Assembly: GCA_025890175.1 (NCBI GenBank)
Contig: JANPYM010000001.1
Coordinates: 3,143,262 to 3,207,261, forward strand
Reading direction: 5' to 3'
From: Ciborinia camelliae
Lineage: Eukaryota; Ascomycota; Leotiomycetes; Helotiales; Sclerotiniaceae
DNA length: 64,000 nucleotides
The notes beneath the pieces are model-generated. The model ran no database searches, was not told where the DNA came from, and saw only the letters and a list, made by a program, of their open reading frames with translations. Shown piece after piece: positions 22,925 to 33,585 of the stretch (its first letter is position 1; each line of letters starts with the position of its first letter). The translations under genes and the position numbers were made by a program.

Positions 22925-25529
22925 CAAGGCCGTGTGCGCTTTGGCATGAAGTGTACGAATTATAGCATAACACGGTGAATCAACAGCCTAGATCATTCTA
23001 ACTCTTATCTATTTAAGAACTCGATTCTGGGGGTAACAACCGACATCGTGAAATGAAAAGGTGACCGCAACCGGATTCCATGTGAATTCGCATTGGGCCA
23101 AAATTATGCTTTGAACATCCATGCAATCATCGATACGCCGGCGAAGGAATCTCGCCTGGTGTTTGATGGTGACGGTTGAAGGGCAGTGATGTGATGTGAT
23201 GGGTTGGTATTGAGATGAGAGACTTCTTTTAACCGAGATTCAGACGGTGTTTATTACTGATGTCTAGATTTTGCTTGTTAATCAGATGAGTTTCTTTGTT
23301 GGGATGGGTATGTAGTTGTAGGGAGTTGAGATGATATATAGTATTGACATTATAAACATCTCGGGAGCTTGGGATAGATATAGGGTTCGATCATTATATA
23401 GCCAAGTGTTAACGAATCTTTACATACACCATTGTAACCTACTAATATTCACTCTCTGCAAAGTAACTGTCTATTGAGTCCGATTTAGTCAAAGTACAAT
23501 GTGATATAAACAAAACATCCCCAGTGAATACAATCACCAGGCTTCAACTTCAACTTCTCCTACATGATAGCGCAAGATGACGATTGGCACTCTGGTGAAT
23601 ATTCAGTCGTTGAGTTCGTAGATTCGCAGATATTCATATAAAGCTCCCACTTGTAGAACGTTCTTGATATTATCAAAAGTTGCGTTTCCATTATTTTTAT
23701 TCATAATATGGTTTGTGGGAGTTGTCCAGCAGAAACTACTTTATGAGAAAGTTGTTTCATTGGTGTATATTCAGGGAAGAATAAGCTTCAATAGAGATAG
23801 CGAAAAGAAATCCGGTTAGTTATGTGTGATGGTAGAGTAGAGATGACAGTTTCAAAGTTAAACCAACAACTGTGAGATTTTAACGACGAGAATGGGGCTT
23901 TTACCGATAACAAGAATACCGCAAACTATAGGCCCATAATACATATTACTCCAACCCCGACAAATCGCAGCTTACTTGCGAGAGAAAAACAGAAAGTCAA
24001 ACTCATTGTATTCTCCATTCGCTACTTCCCGAACCCGACTAGCAGCCCCGTCTTCGATCTTGCCTTACACATTTCCTTGGCGCGGCGATTCAAGTTTTAA
24101 GCTCCTGAATCTGTTCCTCAAACAGGCCTTTGAGATTTCCTTTTATCCTTGGTAAGTTAAGCTATTAAAGTGAAATAGGGCGGGCGGGGATAGCATATCT
24201 TTGAATACCTAGAATGTCGAAACTTCTTTCGTGTTATAAAGTAATTTTATTCATTCCTTGAGACTTCTTATAAACGATAATATACCACCTTCATCTCAAT
24301 CATCATCATATATACCCACTTTACCCATATAAATCCCATATAAATCCCATATAAATCCCATATAAATCCCATATAAATCCCATATAAATCCCATATAAAT
24401 CCCCAAAGTCTTTTACCCCTTCATCCCATTACCGGTAGATACTCTCACACCACCAAAGGTAAAGATCCCCAAAAAGAATTAAACCCCATTATACCTACCT
24501 TACCTATACATCAACAAGATGCAATACTTAAATACCTATACACTCTACTTGACTTGACTTGATTTTACTTTATTTCCATATTCCCCGCCTAAACCATTTT
24601 CCTCATTCTTACCACCAGCCACAAACTAAATAAATCCACTTTTTAAGAAGAAAAAAACGTCCATTAGTAGTACCTACTCGAAAAATTTAGTTGCATCAAT
24701 GAATGGCTGGTTAACCGAGAGTGAAGGTGTTAAATATTACCCAGTACCTAAGTGGTTTAGTTTAGTATGGGGATCTACCGTCTCAGTCTGATACAAAATC
24801 CGGGGTAATCGTCTATTGATGTCAAACTCATAGAAAAAAGTTCTCAAGTTTTTTTGGAAGAGGCGAATGTTAGGATGGGATTTAGGAAATGGAAATGGAA
24901 ATGGAAATAGAGAAGTATAAGGGAGTAAGGAATAGAATATCTACCTTATATCTTATGAGTACTGGGTTATATTAGTGGGTTACCTAGTAGATCCATCCCA
25001 TGGGGAGGTGGATCGACCAGATGGGTTTAACTTTTATTGAAGAACGTCTGGAACCGGAATTACCGGATAGGATAGCAAGCTCCAACAGGATACATATTTG
25101 AATAAAATGTGAATGCTCTCAGATGATTTTGAATTAAATCGGAATATCCTGCCGATCCGTCCCAAAATACCACCATAGGTATGCGAGGGATTAATCGGAT
25201 AAAGGAGCCATACTTCACTGAAGCTAACCGTCTTTAAAGGACGCAGTACTTCCATACCAATTCAAGTTTTCATATCCCTATCTAGTATACAATAGTTGCG
25301 CATGAAAATGCTCTAGAACCAAACTTTCGTTCTACCGTGGCCAGGTAGCCTGTTTTATAGTCTCTAATATTATAACCTCCTCTCGACTTACTAGCTATCC
25401 CTTAGTCTCGAGCTAGACATTATAAACTCGCACAAACTTGATATTTTCAAAAAATCAAAACCGAAAAAAACTTCATCCACCTCAAGAAACATCAATCAAT
25501 CCGAAGAAGAGAACAAGAATTCAATAAAC
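22925..25529. other. Intergenic region, right part of a gene desert
   Basis: About 2.6 kb without a supported gene. Apart from the 11-bp tandem repeat at 24324-24400 it holds scattered short repeats (for example four GGAAAT units near 24888-24910). A 73-aa minus ORF at 25034-25255 lacks support. The promoter of the gene at 25530 lies at its right end. Confidence 0.45.
24324..24400. repeat. 11-bp tandem repeat, 7 copies
   Basis: Seven perfect, adjacent copies of CCCATATAAAT. Each unit contains a TATAA core. The copies are contiguous with no spacers, so this is a minisatellite and not a CRISPR-like array. Confidence 0.95.
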
Positions 25530-26312
25530 ATGGATACACAGCCATCTGCCAATACGGTCACCCCGGCCACTCGCAAGGTCATCAATATGAATCCAGTATT
25601 CCATGGAGATATTTGCAATACTTGCGGTGAAATGACGCAGTCAATCGATGGAATTTACCGCCTCATGACAGGCGGATACTTGCATCATTCACTTCGATTC
25701 AGCGACTTAGATATCACCATACCCACGCACATCGCACACGGTTCAAACTACAACTACGACAACGACGACAACGGCAATGTTGACGAGGAGAATGTCGAGG
25801 AGAACATTAGGGAAAACCCGGAGGAGAACGACAAGCCAATATCTCCTCCCGAAACACCTCCCAACGGCCATCAGCCCCAGTTCTTTCTTCCACCACCTGG
25901 CTATGAATGTCTAATCTGCCATGCCGTTCTCACTGTTCCGAAAGCAAGCAAGCAAGGCTCCGAAGTCCTTCATCACTCCGTATTTCACAAATATAATAAG
26001 AATGTTATTGGGCGTGAGTTTCGTCACATTAATTTCTACGCCATTACCTCAAACGCAAGGGGGGAAGAGGTCGACAACCCACTTAAGGATCGAAAGCTTT
26101 CGAGACGCCCTTGGAAGGGCCGCTCGCGCATCAAATTCATAAATTCCACAGAGGTTGTGGAATATATGAAGGAAGAGAATATTCATATATCGGGAATTGT
26201 GGCTATGAGGGGAGATGAGGAGATGGCGAGATTGCGGTACCATGTTCCTGTCTGGCCCCTGTTTCGAAAGAACCTGCATTTCAAAGGTCAACTATCAAAT
26301 TGCAGGGCCTGA
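25530..26312 (+). CDS. Unknown protein with Cys/His motifs
   Basis: A single open frame of 260 aa, starting MDTQPSANTVTPATRK. I do not recognise the family. Visible features are an N-terminal CNTC knuckle (about residues 32-35), an acidic Asn/Asp/Glu-rich low-complexity segment (about 75-105), a Pro-rich linker (PPETPPNGHQP), then ECLICHAVLTVP with HHSVFHKY about 20 residues later, a spacing that could make a zinc-binding site. The C-terminus is basic. No signal peptide or membrane segment is seen. The leader just upstream is A-rich with no upstream ATG near the start. The ORF is long for chance and codon use looks normal. Confidence 0.7.
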   Translation: MDTQPSANTVTPATRKVINMNPVFHGDICNTCGEMTQSIDGIYRLMTGGYLHHSLRFSDLDITIPTHIAHGSNYNYDNDDNGNVDEENVEENIRENPEENDKPISPPETPPNGHQPQFFLPPPGYECLICHAVLTVPKASKQGSEVLHHSVFHKYNKNVIGREFRHINFYAITSNARGEEVDNPLKDRKLSRRPWKGRSRIKFINSTEVVEYMKEENIHISGIVAMRGDEEMARLRYHVPVWPLFRKNLHFKGQLSNCRA

Positions 26313-26595
26313 GGGTTGGTGCTATGAGGTGTTAATGTCAGGCGTTCTGGAGTCTATCAGCGATTTGGAAAAGGAGGAGGGAAGGATAATTATACTCGTA
26401 TATCCTTGAGATGGTTTTGATTTCTGGGAATTGATCTCCTGTATTCAAGTCCGATTATAAAGGAAATTTAGACGTAACCTTCAACAATACATATTTGCCT
26501 AAATGAATTCAATTTGTAATCACTGGAATAATAAATACAAGGCAGTGTGAATCTTGGATATATATCATTCCATTTTGTGTGCCATACATGTCAGT

Positions 26596-27982
26596 TTAAT
26601 TGGACTGCTCCAGTAATGCTCTTCCATAATCACCTCTATTGGGCAATCTGTTGCATGTGTGAATGTGACATCTCGCTGGACTTGTATTCGTCAAGAAAAC
26701 TATCTGAGTGTTAGATATGCAAAACAAGTGGGATAGTATGACTTACTGCCGCAGTGGAAATCCAATTCCATAAATGCCACTGGACTGTGAATGCGATAGT
26801 AGTACGGGTCCTCATCTCCAAATTCTCCAATCCAAGCAAAATATGTCTCGTCTAGATGCTTCTTGAATAGTGCAACTCTGTGCTCCAGGACCGCATCGGG
26901 ATAATATTCATTGAAAGCTTTGAAAAGCTTGATTATCTGCTCCTGTTGGTCTACCGTAAACTCGGAAACTGGGCATCCTTCATAGGGAACGATTCTGTTA
27001 TCTTGTCTCGCACCACCCAAGTGTCTTTCGTCAAAAGGATTCCATCTATCGGCTGGTAAACTCTTCCCATCCATACCTTTACTCAAGGTGGCCTTCTCCT
27101 GTAACTCCTTAGATAAACTTTGCATCAAACTTAAACTATCCAGTTCCTCTGCTCGAAACAACCTCAAACCAGCATGTGGCCCCTCGTCAATTCTATCAGG
27201 TTCTGCTCCCATGAATGTAGGGCCGATTATCATTCTCTTGCCAAGGAATACCACAGAAAGGCACAAATGATGCCCAAAGAACGTGTATCCAAATGGTTTT
27301 GCCATAGATGGTGTACCAAATAGGCGAAAATTGTAGGAATGCTCATTAAGTACTTTCTTGCCGTTCACTAGCTGACCGAGGAAGTCGTTTGTGAGGCAGC
27401 AGGCATGGATCTTTTCATACCCTTGCTGAGAAGATGAAGCTCTAAGAATGGCATGAATTGCAATTTGAATTTCTGGGGAGCACTCGTCAAGTCGTAGTCC
27501 ACCTATATAAAGATGAGTATAAGGTCAAAACTGGGGTGTATATGTCTACCTGGATTGATGTATAGTTCTGGATTCGACCACAACCTAAACTCATCATCGG
27601 TAACATCTCCAAATTGGACTGCTTCCTTCTGGTCCTCGCTCAAAATATTCAGTAATTCCTCCATTTTCACAATTACTTTCTCAGTGGGTGCACCCTCATC
27701 ATCGGCAAATTTATACAACCCCTCTCTAACTTTCCCATCTGATGTGAACCCTTTATATGGTTTCTCCAAGTTCTTCGCATCAAGTCGATTTATTAACCAA
27801 GCAGGGGCCTCAATCTGCCTTCTCGACTCACACCAACTCAATGCTGTATGATCTTGTATCCCAGCAATGCGAGGATGATCTGGAGAAGGAATGATATCGC
27901 GGAAAGGAACAGCTGCATCAGATCGAGGCTTTGTAGGGTCTGAAGTTTGGATGTATCCTGAGTTCTCTGGCAGGACTGCCAT
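26596..27982 (-). CDS. DUF3500 family protein
   Basis: Three exons (27982-27550, 27502-26747, 26699-26596) encode 430 aa. Both introns are 47 nt (27503-27549 and 26700-26746) with GTAGAC/TAG and GTAAGT/TAG ends and phase 1. Typical family segments are LWSNPELYINPGGLRLDEC across the first junction, the central TFFGHHLCLSVVF and GPTFMGAEPDRIDEG, FDERHLGGARQDNRIVPYEG, and DPYYYRIHSPVAFMELDFHCG running into IFLTNTSP across the second junction. The conserved His/Asp/Glu-rich blocks suggest a metal-dependent enzyme, but no biochemical role is established to my knowledge. It is divergently transcribed from the FAH-family gene, with about 790 bp between the starts. Confidence 0.9.
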
Positions 27983-28768
27983 ATTTGCTGTCGATTGGGA
28001 AGGAAGCCCGAGAGTTAAGTTATGAATGGAGTCTTAGCACGGGAGAAAGTTATGTCACAATGGGTTGTTGGAGAGTATGGAAAAGGTTTGAATATGAACA
28101 GAGATGTTCTTCTATTGAATTGATCTATGAAAACTGGCAGAGCCGAACAATGATCTGACCAAGACCCTGGCCATGACTTAAGTCAATGTGGAGAGCTTGC
28201 AGAGTTTCTGGTAGACTGGCTTGGGGGGAAGGGGGGAGAGTACGAAATCCAATTGATCAAGTGGACTCGGGACAGTTCAATTGTTGTTGATATTGCAACT
28301 GTGGATATTGATCCTAAAACTTCAGGGGTGTCTTGGATGCTCAATGCTTAATAATCCCCACAAATTAGCGTATTGAATGATTGAATCCCTGAATTCCCCT
28401 CAATCTCCCCACCCTTCCACTTCACATCTGTGGGGACTTGTACCTTTTGACGCGTCGACCTTTTGAGGCAATACCAACATCCCACGTATTTCGACTGAGC
28501 AGCATGGCAAGTACGGACGGTAAGTATGGGCGGTACGGTATCGGAGCAGTTGCCGCGATGAAGGGGCAGTTGAACCGGCATCCATCAAAGTGGGGTTAAG
28601 AAGAGTAGGTGGGGGGTTGTGAAGCTTGTGTTTGGCAACTCAAGACCAGTTCTCTTTAATTTATCTTCAGCCTTTTTCTCTCTGTGTCTCTGTCTCTCTC
28701 TATCTCTCTCTGTCAAGATCATTCCACGTTCCTCAATAAACGGGTAATATTTCCATCTTACACAAGCC
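27983..28768. promoter_or_regulatory. Shared divergent promoter region
   Basis: The 786 bp between the DUF3500 gene (minus) and the FAH-family gene (plus) must hold both promoters. A CT-rich stretch with TCTCTCTCT runs (about 28675-28712) lies on the side of the FAH-family gene and is typical of fungal leaders. Short ORFs here have no support. Confidence 0.5.
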
Positions 28769-29856
28769 ATGCCAATACCATCATTTGAGCGTACGTTCAA
28801 CAGTCCCGCCTAAACATTTGTTTTGACACGCCTAACTGACATGCCCAACTAGGTCTCGTACGCTTCGTACCTAAATCCTCCGAGGAGATACTCATAGGTC
28901 AACCTATTGAGTCGGGGCTCGATGTTGGAGCTGCAGTCATTGCAGGAAAGGAGGTGAAAGTTGATGTATACAGCGGATCATCAGTCCTAGAACCAGGTAC
29001 TTCGACTGGAACCATTAAAGAAATCGGAAAGATCCTATCTCCCCTCGCAGAGTCCGAAGTTGGCACAATCAGGTGTATTGGATTAAATGTAGGATGCGGT
29101 TTCTAGAATGTACGAAGCATTCACTAACTACCGCAGTATGTCCAACATGCACACGAAGTTAAAATGGCCATCCCCGATCTGCCAACCGTCTTCATGAAAC
29201 CTTCAACCTCTCTCGCAGATCCATATCCTTCTCCGACAGTTATACCCAAATTTACACTAGAAGATGATTGCTGTGACTACGAATCCGAGTTGGTGATTGT
29301 GATTGGAGAGAAATGCAAGGACGTCAGCGAGAATGACGCATTAAACTATGTTTTAGGATATACCGCGGCGAATGATGTTAGCAGTCGCGCAAGTCAATTT
29401 GCGCAAAGTCAATGGTGCTTCAGCAAAAGCTTTGACGGAGCCTGTCCAATTGGTATGTTATCTGAAAAACGTTGGAGAATTGATGTTAACAACATCATAG
29501 GCCCAGTCTTAGCATCGACGAAGCTCATTCCAGACCCATCGAAACTTCGAGTGAGAGGTCTGAAGAATGGAAGAGTTATGCAAGATTGCGGAACAGAGTA
29601 TGAATAACCAATCCAAATTTTTTAAAGTCTTAAACTGACCAACAATAGCGATTTAATCTTTCCTGTTGCGAAAATTGTTTCATTCCTCTCACAGGGTACT
29701 ACACTTCTTCCAGGAACTATGATTTTGACCGGTACTCCAGCCGGTGTTGGTAATGGATTCACGCCAAAGGAATATTTGAGGGAAGGAGATTCATTTTCTG
29801 TCGAGATTTTACCACATATTGGAACTATGATGACCAAGTTTGAGTATCAAAAGTAA
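28769..29856 (+). CDS. Fumarylacetoacetate hydrolase (FAH) family protein
   Basis: Five exons (28769-28790, 28853-29088, 29137-29452, 29501-29597, 29649-29856) encode 292 aa; the four introns are 48-62 nt with GT-AG ends and their phases add up. Family landmarks are [16 protein letters not shown] (catalytic His region), [23 protein letters not shown] (metal ligands Glu), [11 protein letters not shown] (metal ligand Asp), the [14 protein letters not shown] loop, DDLIFPV across the last junction, and the hallmark GTPAGVGNG. Such enzymes hydrolyse or decarboxylate beta-diketo or oxo acids with Mg or Mn; fungal relatives of this length include acylpyruvate hydrolase and oxaloacetate decarboxylase types. 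The substrate cannot be told from sequence. No targeting sequence is obvious. Confidence 0.92.
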
Positions 29857-31356
29857 ATTTAGATTTAACAGCATGTACGATATATCAATAGACGATCGCA
29901 ATTGCCTATCAAATGATTCGCGAATATTCAGTCTTTCTTATTTCATGGGCTTAATTAGTCCACTCGAGCACTTCTATCGTCTGAAAATTTCTCTCATCTC
30001 GCCCCAAATGGTCAACGTTACTTCATATGGGTCTTTCTAACCACTGTACGAAGCTGTAAAGAGCATGATTTCTAACCGTGTCCTTGCAGCTACCCTTCTT
30101 CCACCTCTGCGTCTGCGTCTACGCCTTCTACCTCCTCCATTTCTTATTGCCGGCGGTCTTTGTATCGGCGGTCTTCGTATTGGAGGCCTTCTTATTGGAG
30201 GTCTTCTGATCGGTGGCCTCCCACCTCCCTGTCTAATGGGTCTTCTGCGCACCCGGCCTCCAACTCGAACGACAAGGTCTAGTCGAGGAGGCATTTTGGA
30301 TGTGTGTGGTTGGTTGATCCAAGGCGGGCTGTGAATTGCAATTGGTTAGATGATTTTGATGTGGTAACCATCTCAAGATTTCCAGTCTCGTCTTGAGAGA
30401 TTTACCTCCTGGGCTATGATAAATTAAGCTGTTGTCATTATTAGTTGGGATCAAAGAATATATTCCTTGGATTGCCCAGCTATTCTGGAATCCTGGGGTT
30501 GCCGTTCTTTTTCATTCTTTGAATCTTCTCGTAGCTTTTTACAAGTTCATGCTATGGAAGTCTCCAGTCCTGAGTCGTTGAATGATACCTATACAGATAT
30601 TGATTGCGGCTTCAAAACATATTCTTTAGCCTTTATCGCGGCACCAAAACTTTACCTTTTTTAAAAGAACTCGTCTCATCTTTTCTTCCCTTATCTAGGT
30701 CCTTATGTTGAACCCAACTCATAAAATTATTAATACAGTTCAAGTTGATTCGGACGAGAATTTAGAGACCAGATTATTGATTTATGAATTGCTTTTAATA
30801 TCCATATTAGATGAGATTCAAAGGTTCATATCTTTTCAAGATCAAGAGCTTTCGGAACCCGAACTGTGGGAACAACCAAATACGAATCCCTCCCACCAAT
30901 AACTCAATCAATGATATCCCTCCAAAGCACTGTTGGTCAGAGCTTGGCTGCCATAGTTAAGCCTCGCGCACGATGATTATGGACAATATATCGAAGCAGG
31001 TGGAAGCGTCGGCCCGGGACCAAAGAGACCGTATGGTGCAAGAAACATCGGATGTAGATCTGACAACGTACAGGCGCTGGGCAAAATTTCTTTCCATTTG
31101 GCTCATTGAAAGGGCCGGTTTGGGAGAAACAATACAATATGAAATCCGCTATTGCGGATACAGGTTTCATTAAAAGAAAATAGTCGACATCACTCGAGAG
31201 GCGCAACAGAGATGGCAACCCCAATGACATTAGAAATTGGTATCGTTATGACCCTCCAGTACCTCCGCAGTTATTATTATCATCAAACTTCTTCGAATAT
31301 GACTACGTTATGCAGAACATCTACATATAAAGACCCAAGTTTCTTCTTGATCATGC
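29857..31356. other. Intergenic region
   Basis: Apart from the low-confidence Arg/Pro repeat ORF at 30037-30294 (minus), this 1.5 kb has only small unsupported frames, including a 65-aa plus ORF at 30705-30902 that is rich in Leu, Ile and Glu and has no recognisable family. Confidence 0.45.
30037..30294 (-). CDS. Candidate small Arg/Pro-rich repeat protein
   Basis: An 85-aa frame starts MPPRLDLVVRVGGRVRRR and contains about four tandem RRPPI pentads, then GGGRRRRRRRRGGRRV. The ATG lies in AAAATGCC, a good context. At DNA level the centre is a 15-bp GGAGG/ATTGG-like tandem repeat, so the frame could be a by-product of a repeat, and the opposite strand is also open (30065-30334). If made, the product would be extremely basic and possibly nucleic-acid binding. 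No homology is claimed. Confidence 0.3.
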   Translation of the reverse strand: MPPRLDLVVRVGGRVRRRPIRQGGGRPPIRRPPIRRPPIRRPPIQRPPAIRNGGGRRRRRRRRGGRRVAARTRLEIMLFTASYSG

Positions 31357-32499
31357 TCAAAAATCAAAAACCACCTCCGGCCACTTCGCACTAGGACCAT
31401 CCAACACCTTCCCCTTCTTCCCCTTCAACCACTTTCCAAAAAACGCGCCCACAAACTCACTCTCCACCTCTAAGATTCTCTGTCCCTTAATCGTCCCCAA
31501 CAAGTCCTCAAATCCCCCTAGACCCAACACCCCCGCCCAAACCGCCAAATCCGTAAAACTCCCATGAGTCGTCCCATTCACCCTCACATCTCTCTTCCAC
31601 CCGCCAAGTGTCACGGAATTGGCCCAGAACTCATTCCATGTAGGATCTCGCTCTTCCGTTCTGGTATGGTTCTCATTTGCCATGATCATGAAGGGGGATT
31701 TGAGGCCGGTTGTGACTACATCTCCGATTAATGCGCCGTCGAGATTTATTCCACATGAAAAACGGGAATCGCTGTGCATAGCCGAGAATGCTGATGCTCC
31801 ACCTAGTGAGTGTCCAAATGCACCTATATTTTTAGTGTGGAATGTCGGTTGGGACTTTCCATATCCATATGAATGAGAGGAGGATGAGTTTGAAATTCCG
31901 GGAATTTGGGCATTGAATAAAGGGCTGGACAGGGAATTCAACACAAACTGCAAATCTTTGACTCGGGCATTTACGTATGGGATTGGTGCGGTATAGTTGT
32001 CGAAATCAACATCATTCCAAGTCGCTATAGTGCCATTTGAATATTCGATGAAATCGACGTCGAAAGGGTGGTCGACAGTAACGACGAGATAGCCGAGGGA
32101 AGCCATGTTTTCGGCGATGGTTGTGTAGATGAGACGGGTATTTCCATAGCCCGGGGAGAATAGGAGGATGGGGAAGTCAAAAGAGTTGTGGTGGGAAAGG
32201 AGGATAGGGGCTAAGTTGTAGGAGCGAGAGTAGAAGTCTTGGAAGGTGGTGAGAGGGAGAGAGTAGCTTTCCGCTAGGTGAAGGGCGGTGGCTGGTGGGA
32301 ATGAGGGGGCAAAATCATAGGTTGATGAGTTTTTGGCGGAAGTGGGATAGAAGAGGGATAGCATTAGACTACGAGAGGTAGAGGAATCGGTTGCTTGGAG
32401 GACTGTGGTGCCAAGGGAATGAGGCCCAGGGAGTTGAGGTGCTTGAACAATGGCATGAACGGCATGGGAAATGTTGAGAAGTAGCCAGCATAGTTTCAT
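31357..32499 (-). CDS. Secreted PAF-acetylhydrolase-like alpha/beta hydrolase
   Basis: A single exon encodes 380 aa. Residues 1-16 (MKLCWLLLNISHAVHA) look like a secretion signal. The fold is of the platelet-activating-factor acetylhydrolase/dienelactone-hydrolase type: FPILLFSPGYGNTR (oxyanion region), GHSLGGAS with nucleophile Ser231, INLDGAL with Asp254, and GTTHGSF with His312, the order and spacing expected for the triad. Several N-glycosylation sequons are present (for example NGT, NYT, NSS, NHT). Proteins of this kind cleave short acyl esters or oxidised phospholipids; the substrate is unknown. A TATATAAA box and a 19-bp palindrome lie in the upstream region. Confidence 0.88.
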   Translation of the reverse strand: MKLCWLLLNISHAVHAIVQAPQLPGPHSLGTTVLQATDSSTSRSLMLSLFYPTSAKNSSTYDFAPSFPPATALHLAESYSLPLTTFQDFYSRSYNLAPILLSHHNSFDFPILLFSPGYGNTRLIYTTIAENMASLGYLVVTVDHPFDVDFIEYSNGTIATWNDVDFDNYTAPIPYVNARVKDLQFVLNSLSSPLFNAQIPGISNSSSSHSYGYGKSQPTFHTKNIGAFGHSLGGASAFSAMHSDSRFSCGINLDGALIGDVVTTGLKSPFMIMANENHTRTEERDPTWNEFWANSVTLGGWKRDVRVNGTTHGSFTDLAVWAGVLGLGGFEDLLGTIKGQRILEVESEFVGAFFGKWLKGKKGKVLDGPSAKWPEVVFDF

Positions 32500-32551
32500 G
32501 GTGATGAAAGTCGTATTTTGCTCGAATTAATATTGATTGATTGATTGAGAA

Positions 32552-32570
32552 AACTTCAGTAACTGAAGTT
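32552..32570. promoter_or_regulatory. Perfect palindrome upstream of the secreted hydrolase
   Basis: AACTTCAGT-A-ACTGAAGTT has 9-bp perfect arms around one base, 53-71 bp upstream of the ATG at 32499 and just downstream of the TATA-like box at 32581-32588 (minus strand). It could bind a dimeric regulator or form a small hairpin in the leader RNA. Function is inferred only from symmetry and position. Confidence 0.45.
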
Positions 32571-32580
32571 CTCTACTTTT

Positions 32581-32588
32581 ATATAAAC
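32581..32588 (-). promoter_or_regulatory. TATA-box-like element
   Basis: On the minus strand TATATAAA lies about 82-89 bp before the ATG at 32499, a normal distance for a fungal TATA box. Confidence 0.5.
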
Positions 32589-32599
32589 CCAATTTTCTC

Positions 32600-33585
32600 A
32601 GCCGCAAGAAGAACAATTCGTCTGCCTAGAAATAGTGGTACAAATTGCACAATACGAGGTCACGAACCAAAGTTTTCGTCATCGTCTAAGCACTGTCTCC
32701 ACAATTGAGACGGCATTTTGGAGAAGATATTATAAAGAAGGATGTGAGGGATAAACGGGATGACGAGCCCGTTGCTTCGTGGCTGAGCGTCATTCTGCGG
32801 TACGGCGCGCCTTCCCATCCCAAAATTATGTCCATCCGTAACCATCATTATCGATATATCATGATAACAGCATGTTCTCCCATCATCGTCCCCAATAATG
32901 CATTTACGATCTCATCCCTCATAACTGTGACTCCACGTATTATTTCTTCCAGCTCGATACTTGAGTGCCAGTATTCTGAACAATAGATCTTGCAAAACTT
33001 ACTACCTTTTCCCCTCCCCCCCTTTGTAATGGTGCTTTTGGCAGTGATGATGAGGGTGATGATATTATGAATTGCATACCTATCGAACCCAGCGAGATCA
33101 AACTAACTCATCAGAGTCGCATCTTACTTGCATAACATTGGTTTTTCGAAAACAACTTGACATTTCTAGGTGCATTTTTGAACTTGGACAATAATGATTA
33201 ATTTTATAAGTTGTTTTGGGGTTTAGCACGAGTAGAAAAAGATGGGACGAGCCTTTTCTTCAAAGGTAAGACCTTGGTGCCGCTATAAAGGATAAAAGAA
33301 CATCCTTTGAAGCGGCAAGGCTCACTGATCAGCTTTAATCAACTCCTGCGCGATTAGGGTAATTGCGCGTTTGCTACATTCAAACCCTTCACAACTGCAC
33401 ACATTCCCATTATCTCACCGCTACGTGTGGTAACCTGATATTATTGATGTTCTGACATTTGATGCTACTTCCCATGATACGTTTTGAAACCCCTTCGTCC
33501 CTTTGCTATTCCCTTTCCGCCAAAAGCTTCATTAAATGTCTTCTCCAGTGAGATTTTCGACCCACGTTCCATCCGGGACACTCGG
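32600..33585. other. Intergenic region
   Basis: About 1 kb without a supported gene. ORFs at 32660-32848 and 32705-32986 lie on opposite strands over the same bases and show no domain. Confidence 0.45.

Noticed and set aside
24324..24400. Repeat array as a CRISPR-like element
   Set aside because: The units are contiguous 11-mers without spacers and the genome is eukaryotic.
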